Below, in pieces: positions 11,540 to 22,080 of a stretch of 64,000 bases of DNA. A program made the translations under genes and the position numbers. The notes under the pieces are model-generated. The model did not search any database and had not been told where the DNA came from. It worked only from the letters and a program-made list of their open reading frames with translations. Origin of the DNA: Areca catechu (taxonomy: Eukaryota > Streptophyta > Magnoliopsida > Arecales > Arecaceae); NCBI GenBank assembly GCA_021397845.1, contig CM038038.1, forward strand, positions 59,266,748 through 59,330,747. Direction: 5' to 3'. Position 1 is the first letter of the stretch. Every line of letters starts with the position of its first letter.

Positions 11540-13081
11540 TGTTGAACCCTGAAGTGATTTTGATGATAACAAAACATTGGAGCATACATCTGGTTATCTA
11601 ACAACTCTTTAAATGGTTGACAAGTTTTTGTAGGATGACTACTTTGACATATTTTTTAATCCTACATCCTTTATTTCTTTGTGTTGAGTTGTAAGTAAGT
11701 AGAATCTTGTAAAGAAGAACCCAACAAAAAAATTCTCCATTGAAATCAAATATAAAGGGTTGCTTCTACTATGTTTCAAGCTTCAATTTTTCTTTATTTT
11801 GGTGTAAAAAGACCTTGAGGAAGCCTTCAAAGCTTGGCATGCAAGTTTTGGAGAATTGAATTTGGTCTGGCTGAAGAACCAATCTCGAGCTGACTAGATG
11901 GAGGAACCAGCCGACTCTGGCACTGGCACAAGAAAGAAGATCTCTTGCAAGCCAACCCAGCTGACTGGCACCATGTCCCAACCGACTCTTCCAGAACATG
12001 GTTGAGAATGTTCAGAGAATCTCAGGGATCCGAGCCGACTAGATTTCAACCTAGCCGACTCGTCTAGAACTTAGTTGAAAATATTCTGAAAATCTCAGGG
12101 ATCCGAGCCGACTGGATTTTAGCCTAGCCGACTCATCCAGAGTGAACCATTTTCTCAACTGTGGAACCTAGCCGACTGGTGTTCAACCCAGCTGACCCGA
12201 ACCTGCTCCTAGCTGACTCGAAGAATGTCCGAGCCGACTGGAATGACGGGGTCACTTCCAATGGCTAGTTCCAGTTTTCTGTTTTTGAATTCCAAAAGTG
12301 CTCCAACGGTAACCTGTCACTTCCCAATGGCCTACAACATTCAAAATCATGGGAAGGGAGTTTAAGTCTTTATAAATGAGGTATGAGAACATCCTTTGAG
12401 AGACTAATGAGTTATTGAACATTTATTGAACATTTATTGAAGTTAGAAGAGAGAGCACTTGAGCTTTGAAATCAGTCTTCAAGCCTTCACCAACTCTTAT
12501 CAGAAGCTTGAATCATCTTTTGAAGAAAGCAAGGAAGCCATTGAAGTGCGTTGAAGAGCATTCAATTGAGCTTCACTCGAGCTGCATCGGCAACCACCAG
12601 ACAACCTAGTTTGTCATTTCTGTTACTTTTTTATTCTATTCTTAGAATACTTGGGTTATTGGTGAGCTCGGTTGTAAAAACCAAATAGGTTTCTTTGGTG
12701 AGCCTACTGAAAACCAAAGTGTATAGGTTCTAGGTGAGCTTGTGAAAACCTAGTGTGGGTTTCTTTGGTGAGCCCAGTTTAAAAACCAAAGTGTAGTGGT
12801 TGGGATGTTGAGCCTGTAAAACAATCCGACTGTATTCCGATTTGGAGGATATAGTGAAAATCCCGAGTGGTGAACTTGGGTAGTGGACGTAGGAGTTGGG
12901 TTACTCCAAACCACTCTAAACTTGTTTTGTTTGTGTTGTGTTGTACTTACTTTTCAGCTTTTACACTTATTCGATGATTAACACAGCACTCAACCACTAA
13001 AAGAAATTACTTGTGCACATATTTGCAAAATTTTGTAATTTCCAATTCACCCCCCTCTTGGGAAAAGCCACCTGGGCAACA
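11540..13081 (+). repeat. 3' LTR of Sirevirus B
   Basis: Begins TGTTGAACCC after the degenerate polypurine tract and ends GGGCAACA at 13081 (1542 bp). It is homologous throughout to the A 3' LTR, with the same repeated GCCGACT motif block (about 11885-12245), TATA box (about 12371) and GGTGAGCC phrases (about 12660-12820). The many differences from 3035-3402 and from the A LTR imply an old insertion. Confidence 0.88.
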
Positions 13082-13103
13082 CATGCTAATTAGTTCCCCA
13101 TCA
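13082..13103 (+). repeat. End of 5' LTR of element C
   Basis: CTAATTAGTTCCCCATCA at the end matches the end of the C 3' LTR (20061-20078). The rest of this LTR was displaced upstream of the window by the copia A/B insertion. Confidence 0.75.
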
Positions 13104-13105
13104 TT

Positions 13106-13119
13106 TGGTATCAGAGCTC
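13106..13119 (+). promoter_or_regulatory. Primer-binding site of element C
   Basis: TGGTATCAGAGCTC starts two bases after the LTR end. It is complementary to the 3' end of initiator tRNA-Met, as in the other chromoviruses here. Confidence 0.8.
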
Positions 13120-14338
13120 TTTTAGGGCTATATTTTTGCATCCTGTAATTCTTGCATATAGACTATTAAATTAATTGTTTCTGCTTATAGGTACCTGATA
13201 AAAATCTGATTCTTATTTTGATCGATTCATCGTATTTGACTTCTATTTATCAGTAATTTTTCATAATTTATTCTCAATTATATGTTTTCTGAACACCTTT
13301 TTTTTGCCCTAAAAAATTTGTGCATCCTATCATCTACACTAGGGGTCCGAGTCTAGGTCTGTTTCATCAACTTAGGTATACTATTTTTTTCTAAAATATG
13401 AACCGAATAATCTCTAATTGGTTTACTTAATTACTATAATTTTTTCCATATTTTAAAGAACCAAGAAAAACAAAATAACCTACATCCTAGAAACCTTAAC
13501 CAGAAATCAGATTTTTCTGCACACAGTTAGAAACCCTAGGTTTTGCAGCATCATTCCATTTTTGTTTTGCACAAATTTTTGTAGGAGTCATCCTCATGCA
13601 TAACCATCTATCTGAAATCTTTTTAGATTTTTATGTTCTGAAATCTTTGCTAATCTCTGCATCAATAACAGAACAAAAAAATTTATCAATTTCTACTGTC
13701 CTGCATACTTGACTTGATTAAACCTAATCACCTACCGAACCCAACCAAACCCAAGCCATTTTGATTGACCACCTAACCAAATTAACTTTAAGTTAGCTAC
13801 CTCATAAAAGAGATAAAAAAATAATTATTCTCTATTTTGTTATTACATTGCATCAGAGTTCATTGATTGTGCATCATCTGCATCTAAACTAATCTTAAGG
13901 GCAATTTTCCTCTACCAAATCGGGGCAAGATTTCAACAGCTGTCCTGGGCCCAAAACCACTACCTTGCATACGTACCCAAATCCTAATTAAAATTAGCAA
14001 GCAACCTAATTGATTTAGGGACACTAACAGGTTGGGTCCGAGTCTAGTGAGGGAACTAGTGCACCTAACCCATCATTTATTTCTAGAAGCTAGTATCTAA
14101 GGCTAGAGGTCCAGTAGCAAATGCCCTATGTGGATTGGTGGTTATTTAATTAGGACCCTATCACAGGCAGGGGGAGCCTCCCATCACCCCACCTCTTACT
14201 TGGCCAGAGGAAATATTAGGTGTTGTGTTGTGTGTAAGTTGAGTTGACTCACTTGATTTTGTCTCTACGTCTATCAAACCCTAGTATGATTAACCCGTGT
14301 GTGCTTGGTTGTATCATAAACCTTGCATGTTTGATTTC
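13120..14338 (+). other. 5' leader of element C
   Basis: About 1.2 kb of non-coding leader. It contains a block also found in the leaders of D, E, F, G and I: GGGACACTAACAGGTTGGGTCCG near 14020-14043, then CACCTCTTACTTGGCCAG near 14190-14208. No long ORF. The conserved blocks precede gag by 100-300 bp in each element. Confidence 0.6.
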
Positions 14339-14384
14339 ATGACCATTAGATTAGACACCCAATACCAATAGCCTCAACCCAACC
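14339..14384 (+). pseudogene. gag: gag start of element C, split by solo LTR
   Basis: ATG at 14339 opens MTIRLDTQYQ followed by a stop, which aligns with the gag starts of G (MTTRVGTPYQ) and D (MTTRSGAHYY). The frame is cut after about 15 codons by the minus-strand copia LTR and resumes at 16009. Confidence 0.65.
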
Positions 14385-16008
14385 TGTTGCCCAGAGAGCA
14401 ACCCAAGAGGGGGGGTGAATTGGGTTTCAAAAATTTAAAGCTAAGCTTGATAAAATAAGTAGCAAACTTCACAAGACAAGATGTGCAATTCAATTCAACA
14501 AGGTACTGTGATTTAAGTGCAATGCTCTAATATAAAAGTGCAGCAGAAATTAAAAGCAATAAGCGAAATGTAAAGAGCAAGGAGGGAGAGAACAAGCAAT
14601 CACAAACCCAACAATCTATAGTGGTTCAGTGCCAACAATGCACCTACATCCACTCCCCAAGATCCCCTTGGGAATTCACTATAATCCAAAGATTATAGCC
14701 GATTAATTTTTTGGGCTCACTAATCAAACCCCGACTTGTTTTCACAAGGCTCACAAGTCACAACCTCACTTATTTTTACGGGCTAACCAAGAACCTAATT
14801 GGTTTTTACAAGGCTAACCAAAAACCTCCCTTGGTTGTCCGAGCTAACCAAGAACCTTAGTGGTTTTGCGGGCTAACTACCAACCTAATTGATTTTCAAG
14901 GCTTACCAATAACCGCACTTGGTTTTTCAATAGGCTAACAGTAACCTTTACAAGAAAAAAGATGGAGAAATAAAGAACCAATGTAAGCTTTCAATAAAAA
15001 GCAAATAAGTCGATATAGCTCGATGTAGTATTGCTTTGCTCTTGTTGAAGCATTTTGAATGCCCAAAATTGAATGATCTTCAATGCACTTAATAGCTTTG
15101 AATGCTTGGAAGGCTTTCCTTTGCTTGAGAGTGTTGAGCTTTGAATGAATAGGAGTTAAGGCTCTTCTCTCTTCTTTTCTCTTTAAACTCTTTAAGGATA
15201 TTCAATACTCTTGTGAATAGTTGAATAATTATTGTCTTGATTTGATTTGGAGCCTTTATATACCTTCCCAAGCCTCCAAAACTGAAATCTAGCCGTTATA
15301 CTTGAAAAACTAGCCATTGGAGGGCATTTGGGAGAGTTCTGCACTTGAAAAAACTAGCCGTTACTGTTATCAGAACTCCATGTGTTAACACTTCATCTTC
15401 ATGTGTTGACATATTAGGTCGACACATGTTCTTCTTGAGTCGACACAAGTTCAAAATATTCCATTCAGATTCTCTAGAAAAATTAGCTGAGTCGACACAT
15501 TCTCAGTTGAGTCGACACATTGAGTCGATACATTAGGTCCATGTGTCGACACATCAACTGTTCCTTCAACTTCTACAAGTTCTGTGGCTAGAAATTCTTA
15601 GACGATGTGTTGATCCATGTGTTGACACCTTGAGTCGACACATTAGGTCCATGTGTCAACACATCATCTGTGCCATTTAAAATTTTGCTGCGTACCGGCC
15701 TGAGTCGATACACCATCTTCATGTGTCGACACCTTGAGTCGACACATCATCAAAAAAAATGCAGAAATTGCTGAACTTGTACTGGAACATGTTTCCATTT
15801 GCCTTAATCATCCATTCAACCAACTCTTTGGGTCTCCAAGTCTTGTTTTGTGTATTCATTCCATTCAAACTTGGTTCTTCAACATAATTGGGCTTCTTCA
15901 AATTTTGTGAGCATCCTTTCAATGAAAACACACTTAAAGCAAATCATTAGTCCTCAAATTATACTTAACTATTTTGCTTATCATCAAAATCAATTAGTGG
16001 AGTCAACA
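14385..16008 (-). repeat. Solo LTR of a Sirevirus-type copia element, reverse orientation
   Basis: Read on the minus strand it begins TGTTGACTCCACTAATTGAT (16008 downward), like the A/B LTRs, and ends with GGGTTGCTCTCTGGGCAACA at 14385. No internal region is attached. Flanks are CAACC (14380-14384) and TAACC (16009-16013), a 5-bp target duplication with one C/T change. A TATA box (GGTATATAAAGG) lies near 15254-15265 on the minus strand. The U3 part (about 15400-15760) is packed with copies of TGTGTCGACACA-like palindromes. Length is 1624 bp. It is related to A/B LTRs in layout but clearly a different family. Confidence 0.85.
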
Positions 16009-17093
16009 TAACCCAACCTAGTGTGACCATGGAGCCCAACCCTAGGGGAGCCCAATACTCTGACCCATACTGGGAGCCCAACCCTAGGAGAACCAAATAC
16101 TCTAACCCATACTGGGAGCCCAACCCTAGAAGAACCCCATAACCTAACCCATTTTTGGAACCCAACCCTTGGAGGCCTAATCAAGAGCTCTAGGACCAAG
16201 AAGAGAGACTTTTGAGGAGCCTCATGATAGATTCATCCACCTTTGATGGCACCCTAGATCCCAAGACCTACATTGATTGGGAAGGAGGCATGGAATAATT
16301 TTTCGAATGGTATGACTTGGGTGAGGAAAAGAGATGTAAATTTGCCAAACTAAGGTTAACCACTCATGCTAGGTTATACTTGGGAGACGTAGAGAGCCTA
16401 ATCAGATAACGAAACAAAGCTCCCATAGATACCTGGATGGCCATGAAGCTAAAACTTAGGGAGAAATATGTTACCCCATCCTACCGACAGAAACTCCTAG
16501 ACCAATGGCAAAAATTAAGTCAAGAAAATAGGTCCGTGTTAGAATACATAGCCAAGTTTAATGAGTGTGCCATAAGGTGTTGCCTAGAGAACCCGAATCA
16601 GTGACCCTATCTAGGTTTAGGGCTAGCCTTCATGAAGACATCCAGTGGGAACTATCTCAATGGCAAATTCAAGACCTAGAGGAAGCCTATCACATAGCTA
16701 GGGAATTCAAGTCATATTAGAGGGAACTCATGATTAGTCAATCTAAGTCCAATATGAGTAACCCTCCTTAACCCAAGCCTAGACCTAGCTGACTTCCTTT
16801 AAACCAACCAATTCCCATTGCCCCTAGCTAGACCCTAGGACCTAGTCAGGTATATTCGAGCCAATCTAGCCCGAGCCAAGCCAACCCGAGCTGACCTTAG
16901 CCTAGTATCCCACTAATTCCCATGATGATAGGAGTGAGGACCTTGAAGTTCAAATTTATTGCACTGATATTCAAGACTTAGGGTATCCACAGGTTGAGGA
17001 GCTAGAGAATAATAAGAGCAAGTCACCAAAGGTTTAGAGAAGACCCAACATCACGTGCTTTAGATGCTATTAACCGGGACACTATGCTAGCCA
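16009..17093 (+). pseudogene. gag: gag relic of element C
   Basis: Starts with tandem copies of an EPNPRR-containing unit (about 16030-16170), then a capsid region recognisable by its likeness to F and I: STFDGTLDPKTYIDWEG near 16230, FFEWYDLGEEKRCKFAKL near 16300, and KLREKYVTPSYRQKLLDQW near 16450-16510. A zinc knuckle lies at 17056-17097 (CFRCY, stop, PGHYASQC) with a TAA at its sixth codon. Several other stops are present. It would have encoded the structural protein of a chromovirus. Confidence 0.8.
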
Positions 17094-17612
17094 ATGTCCA
17101 ACCAAGCCTTACATATAGGAGAGCTAGAAGAGGACGAGTCTGAACCCATTATTGAACCTGAAGAAGAGGTGTATGATGCTGACTCAAGTCTGATCGAGGA
17201 GTATGAAGAGGTTGAAATCATTGAAAATGTAGGGAAAGAAACTCCAGAGCCCATTAAAGAGTCTAAAGATGATACCTATGACTTAAGCCTAGAGCAAGAA
17301 AGTGAACCCACTGAGGACCTAACAGAAAAAGATCCTAAACCCACTAAAGAACTTGGAGAAGAAGTGACTGAGCTAGGATCAAACATAGTTAATGAGAGTG
17401 AGGGTTCACCAAAATTGTCCATTAAGGATGTCCAGGAACCAATCCCTAAGGAACAATCCCAAGAAGTTGATATTATTATAGAAGACTTTCCAGGTAAGCT
17501 TTTCAAAGACCTTCCTGATGACCTTCCACCAGTAATGGATTCCCAGCCTACTCTAGAACTAGTGCCAGTAGACCACTCTGGTGCCAAACATGTGGTTAGG
17601 ACAAGCACCTAG
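17094..17612 (+). CDS. Acidic linker ORF of element C (172 codons open)
   Basis: A long Glu/Asp/Pro-rich stretch directly after the zinc knuckle. Near its end it reads LFKDLPDDLPPVMDSQPTLELVPV, which aligns with the protease-RT linker of F ([24 protein letters not shown]). So the gag C-terminus is joined to the linker with the protease missing. Past 17612 the sequence stops resembling pol; RT is absent. It is more likely a remnant than a working gene, but the frame is open and the composition strongly biased. Confidence 0.55.
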   Translation: MSNQALHIGELEEDESEPIIEPEEEVYDADSSLIEEYEEVEIIENVGKETPEPIKESKDDTYDLSLEQESEPTEDLTEKDPKPTKELGEEVTELGSNIVNESEGSPKLSIKDVQEPIPKEQSQEVDIIIEDFPGKLFKDLPDDLPPVMDSQPTLELVPVDHSGAKHVVRTST

Positions 17613-17889
17613 TTAATTTCCCTTAAGCATATGAGCCTGTTGAACGATGTCTACCTTAAGGACTTCCATGCTACAATACATCTCCTAAAGTTCTGGAAAG
17701 GATATTTTTTGCCCATAGGAAACTTACTATACCCGTACTAGAGGACTATTAGGTTTTATGATTCCCAAAAAATTTTAAGCTTGAAACCTGAAAAGTGGAT
17801 TGAATTTTGGGTCTATATCTTTAACATAGGGGATGAAGTGAGTATAGAGGATGAATTGCTACCTGGTTTTAAGTCTAAAAGATCCCTAG
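17613..17889 (+). other. Unrecognised segment of element C between linker and integrase tail
   Basis: This replaces the RT, RNase H and integrase core. In one frame it reads as a broken peptide with aromatic residues (LKFWKGYFLPIG, EKWIEFWVYIFN). I could not relate it to any pol domain. Confidence 0.35.
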
Positions 17890-18503
17890 GCCTAATCCTA
17901 GTATTCACCATGCACAGATCTCTGCACAGCATCTGCATCAGGACATTAGCATTCACTTGAACACTAATAACAACATGGCTAATTCTCGATATCAAGTCAA
18001 AGAGTATGCTGAGAGAGATCATGTAGATATTAGGTCTAGACCTGAGTGGTTACCTATGGGAGCCATTAAGAAGCTGCACGCCTGTGAAGCTAGACCCATA
18101 CAAGTGTTAAGGAGAGCTGACCCTAGTGCCTTTGTGCTTAAGTTACCCCCGGATTTTGGCATTAGCTTGACTTCCAATACTTGAGCCTAGTTGTGTCTAG
18201 GGTACCAGCAATGACACCCAGTGACATTTTTGGACCTCACCCTATTCTTGAGAGAGGAACCTTACCTGAGTGTCCACTAAATTGCCCTGGATGAAGAATA
18301 CGTATCGAGCATGACCTGGACGGCCAAGCTGTTATGACCCTGGACCAAGGTTGTCCATATTGTTTGGTCGATGGCAAGGCAGACTGAACTCTGAATGTTT
18401 GTGGATCCCTCGAGAGGACCCGCAGCACCATGACCTAACCCTTTTACCTGCACCAAATTGATCCTGACTTTATAGGGTCGAGTTACTCCCACCTTGGGAG
18501 AAT
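17890..18503 (+). pseudogene. Integrase C-terminus and chromodomain relic of element C
   Basis: The stretch translated at 17957-18184 (SRYQVKEYAERDHVDIRSRPEW, then GAIKKLHACEARPIQVLRR, then KLPPDFGIS) matches the DNA-binding GPY/F tail of integrase in F (MIRLRPERFPPGTVRKLHAR...GPFRVVKR...ELPPELGIS), with degradation. 18260-18500 retains a frameshifted chromodomain and the final GSSYSHLGRI. The polypurine tract lies within these last codons (CACCTTGGGAGAAT). Confidence 0.7.
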
Positions 18504-20078
18504 TGATGGGGACATTAGGATCAACCCTAATTCACTATGGGTCCCTGAACTTTGAGATCTTTCAGTCCCTTAACCTTTTTCTAATTTTGCACAAAAATTA
18601 AGTCCTATTAGCCCTTTGTGTCTTGTAGTTAGGGCTTGAGTTAGTTGAGTCGTTTGAAGTCCTGTAATTAGGGTCTAGCTTAATTAAGCTCAGGTGAACC
18701 CATTTGAGTCCTATTTTGGGCCTTTGAGTTCTGCTTTTATATCCGAGTCTTGTATTTCGAGTTGACTCATACCATTAGGGTTTTTGTGTTGAGTTTTGGA
18801 TTATGTTCAGCTCAGTTGATCTTTGTCGATCAAGTCAGCTTACTGTGAGCCTTTGTCATTTTGTTCTTGTTTTGTCATTCTGGATCTTGTGTCAATTTGA
18901 GTCCTGTATTTGCTTTCATTCAAGTCATATTTAAGAGGAGAGCCAGTGGACCACCACTCAAGTCACCCAGCCAAGCATTTGGACTCCATTCATGCTGCCC
19001 AGACCCCTAAAGGATTGGCGCCCCGGCATATCAGGCCTTAGGCACCTTAGACCCACAAGCTTTCATGAAGATTGGCACCCCGTCCAGATCCACCAAGGAA
19101 GTGGCACCTAGATCTTAGCCCAAGCCCATGGAACCTTCCCTCCCAGTCCAACATGAAGGCATCCCAGCCCATTTGACTCAGTCCAAGATGCCCCAGCTTT
19201 AACCTAGTCCAAGATGCCCAAGGCTTTGACCAAGTTTAAGTAAATATTTTCCAAGCCCAACAAGGAGACAAGGCCTTAGGCCAAAAGGGTTTTCTTAGCC
19301 CATAAGTTTGTAATTTCTTGGCCCTTAAGTTAGGGTTTCTTCACCTTCAAGTAATGTAACCTGGGTACATTTATAAACAACCACCCCCCCTATAATTTTT
19401 CAATGAATGCTTATGAATAAAATTTGAGTTATCTTCCATATAATCTTTCTTTGCTTGTATGCATCGACCTCTATGAGGGAGTAGGTGAGAGACCTGTGCT
19501 TTTGCTCTTTGAGTATCGAGGGGTGTGAGGTCCTAGTTATCAACCCTAGCCACCCTGCTTCTTCCAGCCTAAGCCACCCATCATCAGCCCATCCTTGCCA
19601 CCCCCTGCTCTTTCATTCTTCCATGTTTACTTCAGCCATCTAGCCATCTTTTCTATCATTTTCTAACCCTCTTAAGATATTTTATAGATCCCTCAAGTTT
19701 CACATGAATCAGAATCTGTTTGCCTAGCTTTCGGGCCAACAGATAAAAAGTCGACGGATCCACGGGTCTTCAGCTTGATCTTCCAAGCTGCATCCAGGAG
19801 CGTGGATTGATCCCTTCATGGAAGTAGTAGCAAACATTGCCAGGTACACGCCCGCTAGCCCTCTAGATTGAGTTATTATAGAAAAGCTAGCCTTACCGGG
19901 GTTTCTTAGCCCTGGCGATCCTGTTTTTATCTCTTTTGAGTGTCTTTTTGCATGCTTGCCATCTAGAATTTCTATAGGATCACCCTTTTATCTATTTGAC
20001 TTGAAATTTAGGAATTAAAATTCTATCCTAGTGCTGAATCCATGAAAATTCTCATGCATCCTAATTAGTTCCCCATCA
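18504..20078 (+). repeat. 3' LTR of element C
   Basis: Starts TGATGGGGACATT after GGGAGAAT and ends GTTCCCCATCA; the termini are inverted (TGATGGGGAC / GTTCCCCATCA). Length 1575 bp. A TATA-like TTTATAAAC lies near 19371. It is related to solo LTR H (shared phrases such as TCCAAGATGCCC). Confidence 0.85.
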
Positions 20079-20347
20079 GCTGGGGTGCTGGAGTAGGGAT
20101 CTGGGACTCTCCTCTTAAATATGACTTGAATAAAAACTAAAATTTACAGGACTCATGTGACTTGACTGAACTCACAGGGCTCTTGACTAGACTGAAATAA
20201 CTGGACTCAATTTATTATAGGACTCAATGTTTATTACAAAATTCAGTGACTTTGGACTCACAAAAAAATTGATTAACTTTCCAACACATGAAGTAGAGAA
20301 CAAAATTGGAACCTTGTAATTCTTATCTGCACCTGATGTCCTCATCA
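20079..20347 (-). repeat. Fragment of 3' LTR of element D
   Basis: On the minus strand it begins TGATGAGGACATC (20347 downward), directly after the polypurine tract TCCCACCCCAGGAGAAT. It contains CAAGTCATATTTAAGAGGAGAG, also present in the C LTR near 18926. It stops where C's 3' end begins, so the rest lies to the left of the window. Confidence 0.75.
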
Positions 20348-20995
20348 ATTCTCCTGGGGTGGGAGAAACTCGACCCTGTTGAGTAAAAGGTCAATTCGGC
20401 TCTAGTGGGTCTAGGTTGAGGCATTGTGGATCCTCTCGAGTGATCCACGAGTCCTCAGATCTTGGTCAACCTTGCCAACGAACCAAGTGGGTTGGTAGCC
20501 TTTGATCCGGGTACTAGTGGCTTGGTCATCTAGGATACGCCCAATCTTTTTCCTTTCCCAGGTTAATTTAGTGGACACTCAGGGTTGGGTTCGCTCACGA
20601 AGAAAGGGTTAGGCTTAATAGACTCAATAGGTATCATCGCTGGCTCCCTATAGTCAACTAAGTCTGAGATATTGAAGGTTAAGCTTAATGCCTAATTGGT
20701 GGTAACTCAGGCACTAGGTCCAACTTTCTTTATTGCATTGATGGATCCAGCTTCACGGGTATATAGCCTAATCATTACAAGATCTTAATAGAAAACTCTT
20801 GGACTCTTTAGGGAATTAACCATGTTTTTATAAAAACATTGCTCACATTAATCTTATGATTAATTCCTCATGCAGATCTCTAAGCATGCAATGCAAATGA
20901 CGCAGACTAAAACCTCATGCAAGCAAATGACTCATACCAACATGCAAACAATTGACTCACACCAATACCTACTGGACTACGGACTCGACTAAACC
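20348..20995 (-). pseudogene. Integrase tail and chromodomain relic of element D
   Basis: On the minus strand one sees a degraded GPY/F region, then FNISDLVDYREPAMIP near 20680, a PNPECP stretch near 20570, and a frameshifted chromodomain (about 20400-20540). The end STGSSFSHPRRIDE-like lies over the polypurine tract. All parts align with F's C-terminus at 36900-37400. Confidence 0.7.
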
Positions 20996-21580
20996 CTAAA
21001 CTACAACTGGGTTTGACACTTGGTCAGATGAGTGACATGCAGATGAAAATGGTGCATGGACTCCTACTAAATTCCATAAGGTATGCCAAAAATAAGTAGC
21101 AAATTTAATAGGTTCAAAGAATGTATGCATCTTGCTAACCTCTACAAAATACAATCGAATAGTTAGAGAAACATAAGAAGCTTCAAGAAAGGGCAAAAAA
21201 TAAGAAGTGGATTCAGAGTTAGCCTGGTAAGGTAGGAAATAAGGAGAGGGCTCGGGGTTGATCGGGGAGAGTAGGATATAAGAAGAGGTTTCAGGGATTA
21301 GTCCTAGACTAATGAGGTTGACCTTACGAGTTTGGTGTACATCTACAGGGTCTGCCTTATGGAAGAATGGGTCATTAATTTTAGAGAAGAGGTCTTCAAT
21401 TGCAGTCAAAGGAGTGACTTCATCCTGAGGGTACTGCTTTAAAAAGATCAGGTCCTTAAAAATTTTCTCGGGTTCTTGAATTTTAGGACAAGACTCTATA
21501 ATTGGGTTCTCTTCTAGTGTCTCCTCAGGTAAAGTTCTAGTAGCAGTATCTTGGTTCTTTTCCTTTAACTGTTCTTTCAC
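20996..21580 (-). CDS. Central ORF of non-autonomous element D, shared with E, with an integrase-core remnant at its end
   Basis: 194 open codons. It begins acidic (EETLEENPIIE), has a middle I do not recognise (IEDLFSKINDPFFHKADP, YFLPFLEASYVS) and ends with ATYFWHTLWNLV, which matches the integrase stretch [12 protein letters not shown] of F. Element E has the same order and similar residues (EETLEENLIIE-like start, [41 protein letters not shown]). So the two elements share the same junction between a non-pol middle and the integrase tail. Function unknown; conservation may only reflect common descent. Confidence 0.6.
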   Translation of the reverse strand: MKEQLKEKNQDTATRTLPEETLEENPIIESCPKIQEPEKIFKDLIFLKQYPQDEVTPLTAIEDLFSKINDPFFHKADPVDVHQTRKVNLISLGLIPETSSYILLSPINPEPSPYFLPYQANSESTSYFLPFLEASYVSLTIRLYFVEVSKMHTFFEPIKFATYFWHTLWNLVGVHAPFSSACHSSDQVSNPVVV

Positions 21581-21592
21581 TATAGCTTCAGT

Positions 21593-22080
21593 CTAGGTGT
21601 GGTCAGGGTCAACTAACTCTGGGTCAGCCATATGTATCTCCTCTTCTCCCTCATACTTATCCACTAAGTTCATCTCAGCTTCATACACTTCTACTTCAAT
21701 GTTATCCTTGTGAACCAATGGGGTGGTAGGAGGGGGTCTACTAAGGGAAAATTTACTAGTGTCTGGGGTAGTAGGGGTGGGTTGATTGAAGGGTACCTGA
21801 ATAATACTTAGCTTGCACTCAAGAGTGGTAGGGGTGAGTTGACTAAGGGGATGTGGACTAATGCAGGGCTCATATTTAGGGGTACTAATCATATGGGGTT
21901 CAGGTCGACTAAGGGGAATCTAACTAGTACATGGCTGATATCTAGGGTGACTAATCCTATTGGATTTGGGCTAACTAAGGGTTATGGGTCCTTTGGGCTC
22001 AGAGGATATGGGTTCAGACCTATGGGATTTGGGTTTCTTGGGCTCATAGGACATGGGAACATAGGATCTGGGTTTAGAGG
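21593..22080 (-). pseudogene. Pro/Ser/Tyr-rich and acidic region after gag, element D
   Basis: Read leftwards from 22080 the frame gives repeated P-K/R-S-Y-x-P type units continuing from 40745-40830 on the other side of E, then a Pro/Thr-rich stretch and VEVYEAEMNLVDKYEGEEE, the acidic segment that follows the zinc knuckles in F, G and I. There are two stops (about 21972 and 21930). No zinc knuckle is seen, so the nucleic-acid-binding part of gag is replaced by repeats. Confidence 0.6.

Larger units (their letters stand above)
3403..13081 (+). mobile_element. Sirevirus-type Ty1/copia element B, internal region and 3' LTR
   Basis: The order is primer site, gag, protease, integrase, RT, RNase H, a long downstream ORF, multiple polypurine tracts, and 3' LTR. 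Integrase before RT is the copia order. Every ORF is broken, mostly by C-to-T type stops plus a few frameshifts. The element ends at 13081, and the next bases are the last 22 bp of the 5' LTR of chromovirus C, so the A/B pair was inserted into C. Confidence 0.9.
13082..20078 (+). mobile_element. Chromovirus-derived element C (Ty3/gypsy), defective, 5' LTR interrupted
   Basis: The last 22 bp of its 5' LTR are seen at 13082-13103 (ending TTAGTTCCCCATCA), then a primer site, a leader, a gag interrupted by a copia solo LTR (14385-16008), an acidic region, a relic of the integrase C-terminus and chromodomain, and a 3' LTR (18504-20078) with the same end sequence. There is no protease DSG, RT, RNase H or integrase core between 17100 and 17950, so C is an internal-deletion derivative. 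Its 3' end abuts an LTR fragment of minus-strand element D at 20079, so C was inserted into D's LTR. Confidence 0.85.

Noticed and set aside
17276..17608. 110-codon minus-strand frame
   Set aside because: Shadow of the acidic ORF of element C on the plus strand.
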